The notes under the pieces were generated by a model, which saw only the letters and a program-made list of their open reading frames with translations, searched no databases and had not been told where the DNA came from. From JBLHKS01 sp047620505 (GTDB lineage Bacteria; Verrucomicrobiota; Verrucomicrobiia; Verrucomicrobiales; DEV007), in assembly GCA_047620505.1 (NCBI GenBank), contig JBLHKS010000057.1:1-35330 (forward strand): a DNA stretch of 35,330 nucleotides, in the 5' to 3' direction. The translations under genes were made by a program, and so were the position numbers. Of the stretch, positions 7,582-14,998 are shown in pieces (within the stretch, counting starts at the first letter, position 1; every line of letters begins with the position of its first letter).

Positions 7582-7917
7582 ATGTTGCCAGAAATCATCG
7601 CTTCGCTCATTTTTGGTCTCGGCCTTGGCTTCTCGGCTCGAGACGACGACAACTTTGCGATCTGGAAACCGGCAGTGCTTTCGATCGCGCTTTTCCTTGC
7701 CTGCATCGGGCTAGGAAAGCTGATGGGAATAATCGGATACACCACCGTAAACTGGGTCGGCCTGAATCTGCTCCTCTGGGCAATTGGCGCAGCGCTGGTG
7801 AAATTCATCCTCCGAACGGAATGGCCAGTCGCGGTGGTAACCGGCCTGATGTTCATGGTCGTCGAAAACGGCTTTCAATTTCTCTTCGTTAAGTTTTTCG
7901 CAAACCAGGTTGTTTGA
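7582..7917 (+). CDS. Small integral membrane protein of unknown function
   Basis: About 111 residues from the ATG at 7582; a TTG at 7546, overlapping the nusB stop, would add 12 residues. I see about three to four hydrophobic helices: LPEIIASLIFGLGLGF, AVLSIALFLACIGLGKLMG, WVGLNLLLWAIGAALVKFIL and VAVVTGLMFMVVENGF. The family is not recognised. It follows nusB on the same strand by about 30 bases and precedes the alkyltransferase gene by 19 bases, so it is probably part of the ribH-nusB operon. No catalytic or binding motif is visible. Confidence 0.6.
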   Translation: MLPEIIASLIFGLGLGFSARDDDNFAIWKPAVLSIALFLACIGLGKLMGIIGYTTVNWVGLNLLLWAIGAALVKFILRTEWPVAVVTGLMFMVVENGFQFLFVKFFANQVV

Positions 7918-7936
7918 AAAATCGAAGCCCTTGTAG

Positions 7937-8257
7937 ATGCCGACCGCATTTCAGCGTCGAGTTTACGACACCCTTTGCGACGTCCCAAAGGGCCGGGTCA
8001 CGACCTACAAGCTGCTGGCGAAAGCCGTCGAGTGCGGATCGAGCCAAGCGGTCGGCCAGGCGCTCAAGCGCAATCCCTGGGCACCCGACATTCCTTGTCA
8101 TCGCGTGATCCGCGCGGATCTGAGTCTCGGTGGTTTCGCTGGCGAACTCGGTGGCCCGGAGATCACGAAAAAACGGCGATTGCTGCAGGAAGAAGGCGTG
8201 GAGTTTGACGAAGAAGGGAAGCTGCTCGACTCGGCTCGGGTTTTCGATTTCTCCTGA
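7937..8257 (+). CDS. One-domain MGMT-family DNA alkyltransferase with PCHR motif
   Basis: 106 residues, matching only the C-terminal DNA-binding/active domain of O6-methylguanine-DNA methyltransferases; the N-terminal RNase H-like domain is absent. The alkyl-accepting motif is intact: IPCHRVI with Cys54. The usual 'GGF' glycines (LGGFAGELGG) and the 'KKRRLLQEEGV' helix follow. Alkyltransferase-like proteins (Atl1/YbaZ) of this size normally have Trp in place of the Cys, so this one could still be a suicide methyltransferase. Against that, the position normally held by the DNA-inserting arginine finger (R-A-V-G) reads QAVG here. Start ATG at 7937. It ends 8 bases from the convergent enolase-superfamily gene, with no recognisable terminator between them. 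Confidence 0.85.
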   Translation: MPTAFQRRVYDTLCDVPKGRVTTYKLLAKAVECGSSQAVGQALKRNPWAPDIPCHRVIRADLSLGGFAGELGGPEITKKRRLLQEEGVEFDEEGKLLDSARVFDFS

Positions 8258-8265
8258 GCCAGATT

Positions 8266-9414
8266 TCACGGCTGCGGCGTCAGTGTTGGTCCGCCGGTGA
8301 ACTTGGCGATTCCGTCAGGATCCCATTTCATCCCCAAGCCGGGCCCATCCGGAATCGCGATCATCCCATCCGCATCCATTTCGATCCGCTCGGCCAGCAA
8401 ATCCTCGACGTAAGGCGCTGGGGTGATGTATTCGACCCAACGCGCATTGCCAGCAGCTGCTACGAGCTGGAGATCCGCCGCGAGCCCCACCGCCGTGTTC
8501 CAACCGTGCGGCACGAAGAGAATTGAGTGGTCGTCGGCGCACTGAGCGATCCTGAACTCCTCAGTCAGGCCGCCGACTTTGGTAACGTCAGGCTGGACGT
8601 AGTCGATCGCGCGCGCCTCGAGCCACGGGATAAACGATTGCCGCCGCGTGAACGTTTCCAGACCCGTAATCGGCAAAGGCGCGTTTTCGGTTAGCTTGAC
8701 ATAACCGTCGAAGTCATCCGGGCGGAGCGGCTCCTCAAACCAGACGACGTCGTAGTCAGCCAGCATCTTCGCCCGCTCCATCGCCCATTTGTAGCCGTGC
8801 GGCCAGAACGCGTCCGAACCACCGGCATCGACCATGAGTTCATTGTCAGGGCCGAGCGTCTCGCGCGCGGTCTTCACGATCAGTTCGTCGGTCTTCGCAT
8901 CGACGCGCCCGAACGGTCCCCAACCCATTTTGAACGCGCGAAACCCACGCGCCATCCCGTCCTCAAGCTTCGCGCGGAGTTTGTCCGGCTCGTCCATCAG
9001 CAGTGACCCGTATGGCTTGATTCGTTCCCGATGCCGCCCGCCTAACAAACGACTAATCGGCTGGCCAGTCACCTTGCCGAAAATATCCCAGAGCGCGATG
9101 TCGATCCCCGAAATCGCATGCGTCACCGAGCCTCCCCTGCCCTGCCAGAAAGTCTGTTGATGCAGATTTTCGCTCACCGCCGCCGGGTCCAACGCGGACG
9201 CGCCGATGATGAAGGGCCGGAACACGTCGATCGCGCCTTCGACCAGTTTCGCCGACGTGAACACGCTTCCGAGGCCGGTCACGCCCTCGTCGGTGATCAC
9301 CTCAATCAGCGTGTGCATGTTGTTGGCGTCGTCGACGAAATCGTTGTCCGCCGCCCAGCCTCCATCGGGAGTCGCGCCGCGCAAAGGCAGCAATCGGATG
9401 TCTTGGATTTTCAT
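8266..9414 (-). CDS. Enolase-superfamily (mandelate racemase/muconate lactonizing) sugar-acid dehydratase-like enzyme
   Basis: About 382 residues using the ATG at 9414 (MKIQDIRLLPLRG, the typical first strand). A longer frame reaches 9471 but would run into the palindromic repeat. The capping domain is about 1-125, then a TIM barrel. Expected catalytic residues are present: Lys162 in RAFKMGW, metal ligands Asp196 (MVDAGGS), Glu227 (WFEEPL) and Glu253 (TGLETF), Asp276 (QPDVTK) and His303 (VPHGWN). The PHGWN histidine suggests a proton-abstracting dehydratase or racemase of the mandelate racemase subgroup, such as an acid-sugar dehydratase; the substrate cannot be read from sequence. It would act in the cytoplasm on carboxylated sugars. 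It is transcribed toward the alkyltransferase gene and away from the ATPase unit that begins about 50 bases upstream of its start. Confidence 0.85.
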   Translation of the reverse strand: MKIQDIRLLPLRGATPDGGWAADNDFVDDANNMHTLIEVITDEGVTGLGSVFTSAKLVEGAIDVFRPFIIGASALDPAAVSENLHQQTFWQGRGGSVTHAISGIDIALWDIFGKVTGQPISRLLGGRHRERIKPYGSLLMDEPDKLRAKLEDGMARGFRAFKMGWGPFGRVDAKTDELIVKTARETLGPDNELMVDAGGSDAFWPHGYKWAMERAKMLADYDVVWFEEPLRPDDFDGYVKLTENAPLPITGLETFTRRQSFIPWLEARAIDYVQPDVTKVGGLTEEFRIAQCADDHSILFVPHGWNTAVGLAADLQLVAAAGNARWVEYITPAPYVEDLLAERIEMDADGMIAIPDGPGLGMKWDPDGIAKFTGGPTLTPQP

Positions 9415-9471
9415 AAGAATTGGAATCGTCGCGCCCCATTCAATTGGCATTCCGAGCCGTCGACAACGCAA

Positions 9472-9526
9472 AATGTCATTTTCGTGCCCGAAAAATTTCT
9501 AATTGTTTGGGCATCAATTTGACGTA
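9472..9526. repeat. 55-bp palindrome, left copy 1 (degenerate)
   Basis: The left arm AATGTCATTTTCGTGCCC (9472-9489) is identical to the other copies. A 19-base AT-rich spacer follows. The right arm at 9509-9526 has diverged at about 6 of 18 positions (GGGCATCAATTTGACGTA). It joins directly to the next copy. Confidence 0.85.
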
Positions 9527-9580
9527 ATGTCATTTTCGTGCCCGAAAAAGAAAGAATTTTTTGGGCACGAAAATGACATT
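9526..9580. repeat. 55-bp palindrome, left copy 2 (perfect arms, ends 5 bases before the ATPase start)
   Basis: AATGTCATTTTCGTGCCC (9526-9543) and its exact reverse complement (9563-9580) flank a 19-base spacer. The spacer itself can extend the stem (GAAAAA against TTTTTT), leaving a 7-base loop. As RNA this is a hairpin of up to 24 bp occupying the place of the Shine-Dalgarno sequence of the gene starting at 9586. It could be an operator, a translation-blocking hairpin or a mobile-element end. Confidence 0.95.
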
Positions 9581-9585
9581 TCACC

Positions 9586-11022
9586 ATGAAGAAGCCATTC
9601 CTCGGTCGCGAACGAGAGAGTCATGAGTTCCAGCAGCTGCTGGATCGAACGGACGCAACTCTGGTTACCTGCCAGGGAAGACGGCGTATCGGCAAGAGCC
9701 GTTTCATTCATACCTGCGCAAAAAAGGCCGACCATTTTTACGCATTCATGGGCCTTCCACCACGGGAGGGAATCACCAAACAAAGTCAGCTGGACGCATT
9801 TTCCGAACAGATCGCCGATCAAACCAAAGCGCCTCGGGTGCCGCTGGACTCGTGGTACACGGCGTTCCGTCTCCTCGATAGCCAGCTTCCCGGCAAAGGC
9901 AAAATCGTGATTCTACTCGATGAGATTTCCTGGCTGGCGATCGGCGATCCGGATTTCTCGGGGCATCTCAAAACCGCATGGGACACACTCTTTTCGCATC
10001 ACAGCCGGCTCATGCTCGTGCTCTGCGGATCGGTTTCGTCATGGATCGAAAAGAACGTGCTCAACAACACCGGCTTTGTCGGCCGCTGCACTTGGCAATT
10101 CAAACTCGCCCCCCTGCCATTACCAAAATGTCACGAATTCTGGGGACGCCGAAAGTCCCGCGTCAGTTCGGCGGAGAAGTTGCGCATGCTCGCGGTTACC
10201 GGCGGAGTTCCGCGTTACCTGGAAGAAATCGACCCCAAACTCAGCGCGGAGCAGAATATTGAGAAACTCTGCTTCAACTCCAGCGGCCTGCTGTTTAACG
10301 AGTTTAATCAGATTTTTCACGATATCTTCAATCGCAAAGCGCCAGCCTACCGCGAGATCGTTCGCGCTCTCGTCACCGGGCGCGGTTCCGTCTCAAAACT
10401 GAGCAAGTCGCTGAAGCGCATTCGCGGCGGCACGCTCAGCTCCGCGCTGACCGAGCTCGAACAATCCGGCTTCATTCGTAAAGACGTTTCCTTCGATCCT
10501 GAGACCGCAAAACCACGGCCACGCGCGGTGCGCTACCGACTGAGCGACAACTACCTTCGATTCTATCTGAGATACATCGAGCCGGTCCGCAGCCAGATCG
10601 AAAGCGGTCTTTATCAACAAGCGCCAGTCGAAACCTTCCGCGCCTGGGACACGATCATGGGGCTTCAGTTCGAGAATCTCATCTTGGAAAACCTCCCCGC
10701 AATGCTGGCTATCGCCGGTTTGGATAAAACTCCAATGCTCAATGCCGGGCCTTTCTATCAAGCCGCGACCAAGCGAAAAAAAGGTTGCCAGATCGACCTC
10801 ATGCTTCGTTCACGACAATCGCTCTACATCTTTGAAATCAAGTTTCGGAAGCGAATTCAGAAGTCGGTCATCGGCGATGTTCAACGGAAAGTGGACAACT
10901 TGAGTCCATCGCGTTCGCTGGCTATCCGAACCGGGCTTATTTACGAAGGCACCTTGGATTCGGAGATCGAGAAATCCGATTATTTCGATTATCTAATTCC
11001 ATTCGATGCGTTCTTAAAATGA
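9586..11022 (+). CDS. Archaeal-type AAA ATPase with C-terminal PD-(D/E)XK nuclease-like domain
   Basis: 478 residues. P-loop ATPase of the archaeal ATPase / DUF234-like group. Walker A is GRRRIGKS (residues 31-38), Walker B is KIVILLDEIS with Asp112-Glu113, followed by a sensor-type strand LMLVLCGSVSSWI. The middle part has a winged-helix-like region (GRGSVSKLSKSLKRIRGGTL) ending in 'RYRLSDNYLRFYLRYI', which is typical of this family. The C-terminal domain has D404 in GCQIDLML and E417-I-K419 in YIFEIKF, the pattern of a PD-(D/E)XK nuclease fold. The physiological role of this family is not established. Here it is the only gene of a unit bounded by 55-bp palindromes, which invites a role in DNA processing of those palindromes. 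No Shine-Dalgarno is visible because the palindrome ends five bases before the ATG. It contains one perfect CAGCAGCTGCTG copy at 9631. Confidence 0.88.
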   Translation: MKKPFLGRERESHEFQQLLDRTDATLVTCQGRRRIGKSRFIHTCAKKADHFYAFMGLPPREGITKQSQLDAFSEQIADQTKAPRVPLDSWYTAFRLLDSQLPGKGKIVILLDEISWLAIGDPDFSGHLKTAWDTLFSHHSRLMLVLCGSVSSWIEKNVLNNTGFVGRCTWQFKLAPLPLPKCHEFWGRRKSRVSSAEKLRMLAVTGGVPRYLEEIDPKLSAEQNIEKLCFNSSGLLFNEFNQIFHDIFNRKAPAYREIVRALVTGRGSVSKLSKSLKRIRGGTLSSALTELEQSGFIRKDVSFDPETAKPRPRAVRYRLSDNYLRFYLRYIEPVRSQIESGLYQQAPVETFRAWDTIMGLQFENLILENLPAMLAIAGLDKTPMLNAGPFYQAATKRKKGCQIDLMLRSRQSLYIFEIKFRKRIQKSVIGDVQRKVDNLSPSRSLAIRTGLIYEGTLDSEIEKSDYFDYLIPFDAFLK

Positions 11023-11025
11023 CAA

Positions 11026-11080
11026 AATGTCATTTTCGTGCCCAAAACTTTCCATTTTTTTCGGGCACCAAAATGACATT
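11026..11080. repeat. 55-bp palindrome, right copy
   Basis: The left arm AATGTCATTTTCGTGCCC (11026-11043) matches the upstream copies. The spacer is 19 bases and the right arm GGGCACCAAAATGACATT (11063-11080) has one mismatch. It begins three bases after the ATPase stop and carries a run of seven T in the spacer, so it may double as a terminator. Confidence 0.93.
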
Positions 11081-11161
11081 CTGCGTCATTCGCGGCGTTT
11101 GGTGTTCGTTCCCGACTCTGGTAGAATTCGCTACGCTGATGCCGAGCTCACGCCGGAACCG

Positions 11162-11229
11162 CCTCAGCAGCTGCTGGCGCGTTTGGACTCGCCGAGTGCA
11201 CTGTCAGGATCGCCGCGCAGCTGCTGAGG
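11162..11229. repeat. 13-bp inverted repeat built on the CAGCAGCTGC palindrome
   Basis: CCTCAGCAGCTGC (11162-11174) and GCAGCTGCTGAGG (11217-11229) are exact reverse complements separated by 42 bases. The left arm lies in a perfect copy of the dispersed 12-mer and the right arm in a partial copy. The 273-base interval 11081-11353 holds this pair and a short minus-strand signal-peptide-like frame; I see no promoter that I would defend. Confidence 0.7.
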
Positions 11230-11278
11230 CGAGCGCGATCAGAGCCGCGGCGGTGAGATGAGCCTTGATGCCCTTCAT
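11204..11278 (-). pseudogene. Possible remnant: signal-peptide-like 24-residue frame
   Basis: On the minus strand an ATG at 11278 opens MKGIKAHLTAAALIALASAA followed by ARRS and a stop. This reads as an almost ideal Sec signal peptide (basic n-region, hydrophobic core, small residues at the cut) with no mature protein behind it. A +1 shift would add about 20 further Ala/Pro-rich residues before another stop. It could be the stump of a secreted-protein gene broken when the neighbouring ATPase unit arrived, or chance in Ala-rich GC-rich DNA. Confidence 0.2.
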
Positions 11279-11353
11279 TGTTCAAACTCAGCGCGAGACA
11301 TCGAGATCTTTAGCTTTGCGATTGCGAGGCCCGGCTCGCAGGTTCCCGATGAC

Positions 11354-14300
11354 ATGAAAACCCTCGTCTCCCTCCTCGCGGTCTTTGCAACCGCAGCCCT
11401 TGCCGACGATTGGCCGATGCATGGCAAGGACGCGCGGCGCAGCCACGTCAGTTCCGACAGTCTGGAATTCCCGCTCGAACGAGCCTGGGCGCGAAGCGTC
11501 GATCAAACGCCGCAGCCCGCCTGGCCGGAGCCAGTCAAGAATCTCAACCGCCTCGATTTCGACTACGCGCCGCAACTCGCGGTCGCAGGCGGGCTGGTCG
11601 TTTACGGATCGTCCGCGGACGACACCGTGCGTGCTCTCGATGCTGAGACGGGCGATTTGAAATGGAGTTTCACCACCGGGGGCCCGGTTCGGTTCGGGCC
11701 GCAGATCGAGGGCAACGGCGTTTTCTTTGGATCGGACGACGGCAAGGTCTACCGCCTCAACTCAGCCACAGGCGAGCCCGTTTGGATTTTCGACGCAGCG
11801 CCGAGTCCTGAACTCGTGTTAGGAAACGGCCGAATGATTTCGCGTTGGCCGGTCCGCACCGGCGTGCTCGTCGAGAACGGCGTTGTTTTCGCGACTGCCG
11901 GGCTTTGGTCAGCCGAAGGCGTTTTCATCTACGCGCTCGATGCCGAAACGGGCGCGGAAATCTGGTGCAACGACACCTGCGGCACGCTGCCGTTGATGGG
12001 CGCGCACCAGACCTTTTCGTTAACCGGTGTGAATCCGCAGGGCAACCTCTTGGCTAGCGACGACGTGCTCCTCGTGCCGACTGGCCGGACCAGCCCCGCG
12101 GGCTTCGACAAGCGGTCTGGCAAGTTCCTCTTCTTCGATCCCGGCCATCACAACAACGGGTTCGGCGGTTCGCGGCTTACGATTGAGAATGACCGAGTTT
12201 ACGCTTATTCTAAGAATTTTTACAGCCCACTTGGGGTGCGCGCGTTGGACCTCGCCACCGGTGCGATGGTCGCCGATGTCCGACACAGCGTGCCTCAGCA
12301 TTCGACCTTCATTCGCGAAAAATCGTATTCGGTTTACGACGGCAAAACCTGTTTCGTCATGAGCGGCGGCACGATGCACGCGGAGGCCGCTTACGGACTC
12401 GCGTTGGCAGGCGAAACCCGGATCATCGGCGACGCTGGCCGAGTCCGAGCGGGCGATTGGGAAGCTGAGGTCAGCGGTCAGGCGCGGGAGTTCGCGATCG
12501 CCGAAGGTCGACTGTTTGTTTCGACGAGCACCGGCGAAATTTCATGCTTCGCGACCGCAACGGGACGCAAACCGATAACGATCGAACCTCGCCCTGCGAC
12601 GACCCCGAACAGCCGCGGCTACGCCCTCGTTTTTGGCGATGTCGATCGCGCAAAGGCAATCGCTCAGGAGGGCCAACTCCAGGTTGTTCTCGTTAGCGAG
12701 GCCGCAGAATCGATCCGCGCTGAATTGATCGCCAACTCAGATTGGTATGGCTCTCGAGTCCACGTTCTGGCGATCGCGGCCGGCCAGCAGCTGCCGTTCC
12801 CTTCCTACTTCGCAAACCTGATCGTCGGTGGCGAGGAGTTCGCCGAAGAGACGTTTCGCGTCCTTCGTCCGTGCGGCGGCCGCTGGATCAAGTCGAGCGG
12901 CGAGGTCGTCGTCCGCCAGCAGCTACCGGGCGCGCTGGACTGGAATTCGGAATCCAAAGGGGACGAACTCGTCCGTTGGCCGCTACGTCCGATCTGGTTC
13001 GGAGGACCGGGCCCGGCAAAGATGCTAAGCCGCAAACACCGCAGTCCGACTTTGGCCTTCGCAAACGGCCGGTACTTCGTAAAAGGCGAACACGATTTGC
13101 TCGCGGTCGACGCCTACAACGGGACTGAACTCTGGACGCGGGAGATTTCCGGCATCGCCGCGCTGAACGCAGACGCCGACCACGTTTACGCGACTCTGGA
13201 AGATGGCGGAATCGTCCTCGACGCTGCATCGGGCGCTGAAATCAAAGGCGAGAAAATTCCTGACGAATACACAAAATGGCCGCGCCCGCGGATCGATCCT
13301 GCGGTCACAACCGCGCCGCGAATTCATCCGCTGACCGGCGCGAAAATGCCCAAGGTCTGGATCAAAACGTTCGGCTGCTCGGGCGTCTCCACATCGGCGA
13401 CGAGTCTTTTCACGCGCTCCGGCACGGTCAGCATTTACGACTTTGAAGACGACAGCGGGATGCGCAATTTCGGCGGGCTGCGACCGAGTTGCGGGCAGAG
13501 CACGATCGCCGCGTTAGGCCTTTGGATCGTGAACGAAGGCAGCAGCGCCTGCGAGTGCAGCTACAGCTATCAAACCAGCTTAGCTTTCGCGCCAGCCAGC
13601 AGACGCCTGAATGAAGATTGGGCCGTGTTCTACGACTGGCGAGTCGACTCGATCGTGCGGCAAGCGCACCTGAATCTGGGAGCGCCCGGCGATCGGCGTG
13701 ACGAAAATAGTCAGCTCTGGATCGGCGCGCCGCGGCCGGGGATCGAAGAGACGATCATGCCGAAGATTCCGGGCTCCAATTCGTGGCTGAACATTCCTGG
13801 AATTCCTCAGCAGAAAATGCCCGTCGCAATCCAGGTTCCTTTGACGATTGAGACGGACGAAGCGCCCGAATCCGGCCCCTACCGCGTCAACGCGGACCGC
13901 ATCCCGATCGCCAACACCGATCGTCCTTGGATCTACGCCTCCGTAATTCGCGGCATCCGAAAAGCCACGTTGAAACTGGATTTCCAGACCCAGCTGATTT
14001 CGCAACCCGCGCCAGCTCCGCCGAAAATCGATGGCGTGCTCGATTTCGCCGAACCGCTGTTCATCCTCCCTGACAGCCAGACAAAAGTCTTCATCCATCA
14101 CGACGACACGAACCTCTACATCGCCTCCTCGCGCCCAGCGACCATCGATCGCAAGGGCGCCCGATCGCCATGGGTTCAGCGAGAAGGCCCGCACGATCGA
14201 CCGGTTTGGAACGACGATTCCTGGGAAATTTTTCTCAGCAACGCGGGCAGCGAAACCGTGCTCCACTTCGGCCTCTCGGCTTCCGGCGGGGCCTACGATG

Positions 14301-14824
14301 CCGCCGAGAATTCGCGCTGGAATCCAGAGTGGCGTCACGCTGTGGTCGCGGATGAAAACGCATTCGTGACCGAGTCCGCGATTCCGTGGGCCGTGCTAGC
14401 AGCTGCTGGCGTGAACCGCGAAACGCTCGGCGTCAATTTCCAGATCAACCGCCGCCACAACATCGGCGAGGCGCTTCAGTATCTCGGATTTCAAGGTCGC
14501 GTGCGCTGCGAACACTTCGCGCCGCTCGGGCTTGGCAAACCACCGGAAACTCCGCCACGAAACTACACCGTCCGGCTGCATTTCGCGGAGTTTGACGATC
14601 TCGCGCCCGGCGATCGAGTTTTCGATGTGCGCGTTCAAGGGAAAACGGCGCTCGCCAATTTCGATGTCGTCTCAGCTGCTGCTGGTCGCCGAACTGCGGT
14701 CGTTCGTGAAATCCAAGGCGTTTCTGCGATCGACGAGCTAACCATCGAGCTTGAGCCGAAATCAGGCTCTCCCATTTTAAGTGGCATCGAGATCTTCGTC
14801 GCCGAGCTAGAACCGAAAGGTTAA
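11354..14824 (+). CDS. Very large secreted PQQ-type beta-propeller protein with methyltransferase-like, CBM9-like and malectin-like domains
   Basis: About 1156 residues from the ATG at 11354, chosen because it gives a signal peptide (MKTLVSLLAVFATAALA-DDWPMHGKD). Residues about 20-420 and 560-780 carry PQQ-propeller blades: repeated 'ALDAETGDLKWSF', 'RLNSATGEPVWIF', 'ALDAETGAEIW'. Between them, about 421-512, lies a degenerate Rossmann methyltransferase-like insert (VVLVSEAAESIRAELI, LPFPSYFANLIVGG, VLRPCGGRW) without a clear SAM-binding glycine loop. About 886-1040 is a CBM9-like domain (KIDGVLDFAEPLFIL, DDSWEIFLSN). The last 85 residues resemble malectin (NYTVRLHFAEFDDLAPGDRVFDV). Such fusions occur in Planctomycetota and Verrucomicrobiota; the molecular role is unknown, and carbohydrate binding outside the cell is inferred from the C-terminal domains. 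Confidence 0.8.
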   Translation: MKTLVSLLAVFATAALADDWPMHGKDARRSHVSSDSLEFPLERAWARSVDQTPQPAWPEPVKNLNRLDFDYAPQLAVAGGLVVYGSSADDTVRALDAETGDLKWSFTTGGPVRFGPQIEGNGVFFGSDDGKVYRLNSATGEPVWIFDAAPSPELVLGNGRMISRWPVRTGVLVENGVVFATAGLWSAEGVFIYALDAETGAEIWCNDTCGTLPLMGAHQTFSLTGVNPQGNLLASDDVLLVPTGRTSPAGFDKRSGKFLFFDPGHHNNGFGGSRLTIENDRVYAYSKNFYSPLGVRALDLATGAMVADVRHSVPQHSTFIREKSYSVYDGKTCFVMSGGTMHAEAAYGLALAGETRIIGDAGRVRAGDWEAEVSGQAREFAIAEGRLFVSTSTGEISCFATATGRKPITIEPRPATTPNSRGYALVFGDVDRAKAIAQEGQLQVVLVSEAAESIRAELIANSDWYGSRVHVLAIAAGQQLPFPSYFANLIVGGEEFAEETFRVLRPCGGRWIKSSGEVVVRQQLPGALDWNSESKGDELVRWPLRPIWFGGPGPAKMLSRKHRSPTLAFANGRYFVKGEHDLLAVDAYNGTELWTREISGIAALNADADHVYATLEDGGIVLDAASGAEIKGEKIPDEYTKWPRPRIDPAVTTAPRIHPLTGAKMPKVWIKTFGCSGVSTSATSLFTRSGTVSIYDFEDDSGMRNFGGLRPSCGQSTIAALGLWIVNEGSSACECSYSYQTSLAFAPASRRLNEDWAVFYDWRVDSIVRQAHLNLGAPGDRRDENSQLWIGAPRPGIEETIMPKIPGSNSWLNIPGIPQQKMPVAIQVPLTIETDEAPESGPYRVNADRIPIANTDRPWIYASVIRGIRKATLKLDFQTQLISQPAPAPPKIDGVLDFAEPLFILPDSQTKVFIHHDDTNLYIASSRPATIDRKGARSPWVQREGPHDRPVWNDDSWEIFLSNAGSETVLHFGLSASGGAYDAAENSRWNPEWRHAVVADENAFVTESAIPWAVLAAAGVNRETLGVNFQINRRHNIGEALQYLGFQGRVRCEHFAPLGLGKPPETPPRNYTVRLHFAEFDDLAPGDRVFDVRVQGKTALANFDVVSAAAGRRTAVVREIQGVSAIDELTIELEPKSGSPILSGIEIFVAELEPKG

Positions 14825-14993
14825 CCCGACCTTCGCGATCGTCTCCGTTCCAAGGCTGGTGATTCCAACGATTGCCGAAAAGTCCGTAACCTGAACGACC
14901 AGGCCGTTCAGAAACCAGCAATCGGCTCGATCAATCGTTGCACCTCGCCAATCGAAATGGAATCCATCTTCACGCGTTCTCGTCTCTCCTCTT
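14807..14993 (-). pseudogene. Possible C-terminal remnant of an outer-membrane-type protein
   Basis: In the otherwise empty interval 14825-14956 the minus strand has a frame without a start. It reads HFDWRGATIDRADCWF, then LVVQVTDFSAIVGITSLG, and ends in IAKVGLTFRF and a stop at 14807-14809. The alternating polar/apolar pattern and the terminal Phe resemble the last strands of a beta-barrel. It overlaps the ends of both flanking plus-strand genes, so it cannot be intact. It may be chance. A 7-bp hairpin CTGAACG...CGTTCAG (14891-14911) lies in the same interval. Confidence 0.2.
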
Positions 14994-14998
14994 CATCC

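Larger units (their letters stand above)
9466..11086. mobile_element. Candidate single-gene mobile unit: ATPase gene bracketed by palindromes and 24-bp inverted ends
   Basis: The ATPase gene fills the space between palindromes with 5 bases on its left and 3 on its right. The outermost arms are inverted copies of each other: 9466-9489 matches the reverse complement of 11063-11086 at 22 of 24 positions, starting with ACGCA. Two palindromes sit in tandem on the left (9472-9526, 9526-9580) and one on the right (11026-11080), all 55 bp with an 18-19-18 layout. No convincing target-site duplication is visible. Whether the unit moves, and by which enzyme, is inference. Confidence 0.5.

Noticed and set aside
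8258..8265. Shared terminator between convergent genes
   Set aside because: Only 8 bases lie between the stops, and no stem with a T run is visible there.
11019..11261. Plus-strand frames beginning MSFSCPK or MTKCHFRAQ at the ATPase-flanking palindromes
   Set aside because: The palindromes encode similar short peptides in several places only because the DNA is repeated; there is no independent sign of coding.
14445..14921. 158-codon minus-strand frame across the end of the PQQ-propeller gene
   Set aside because: Mostly antisense to a well-supported coding region and Arg-rich; only a different frame in the same place (ending at 14807) looks protein-like.
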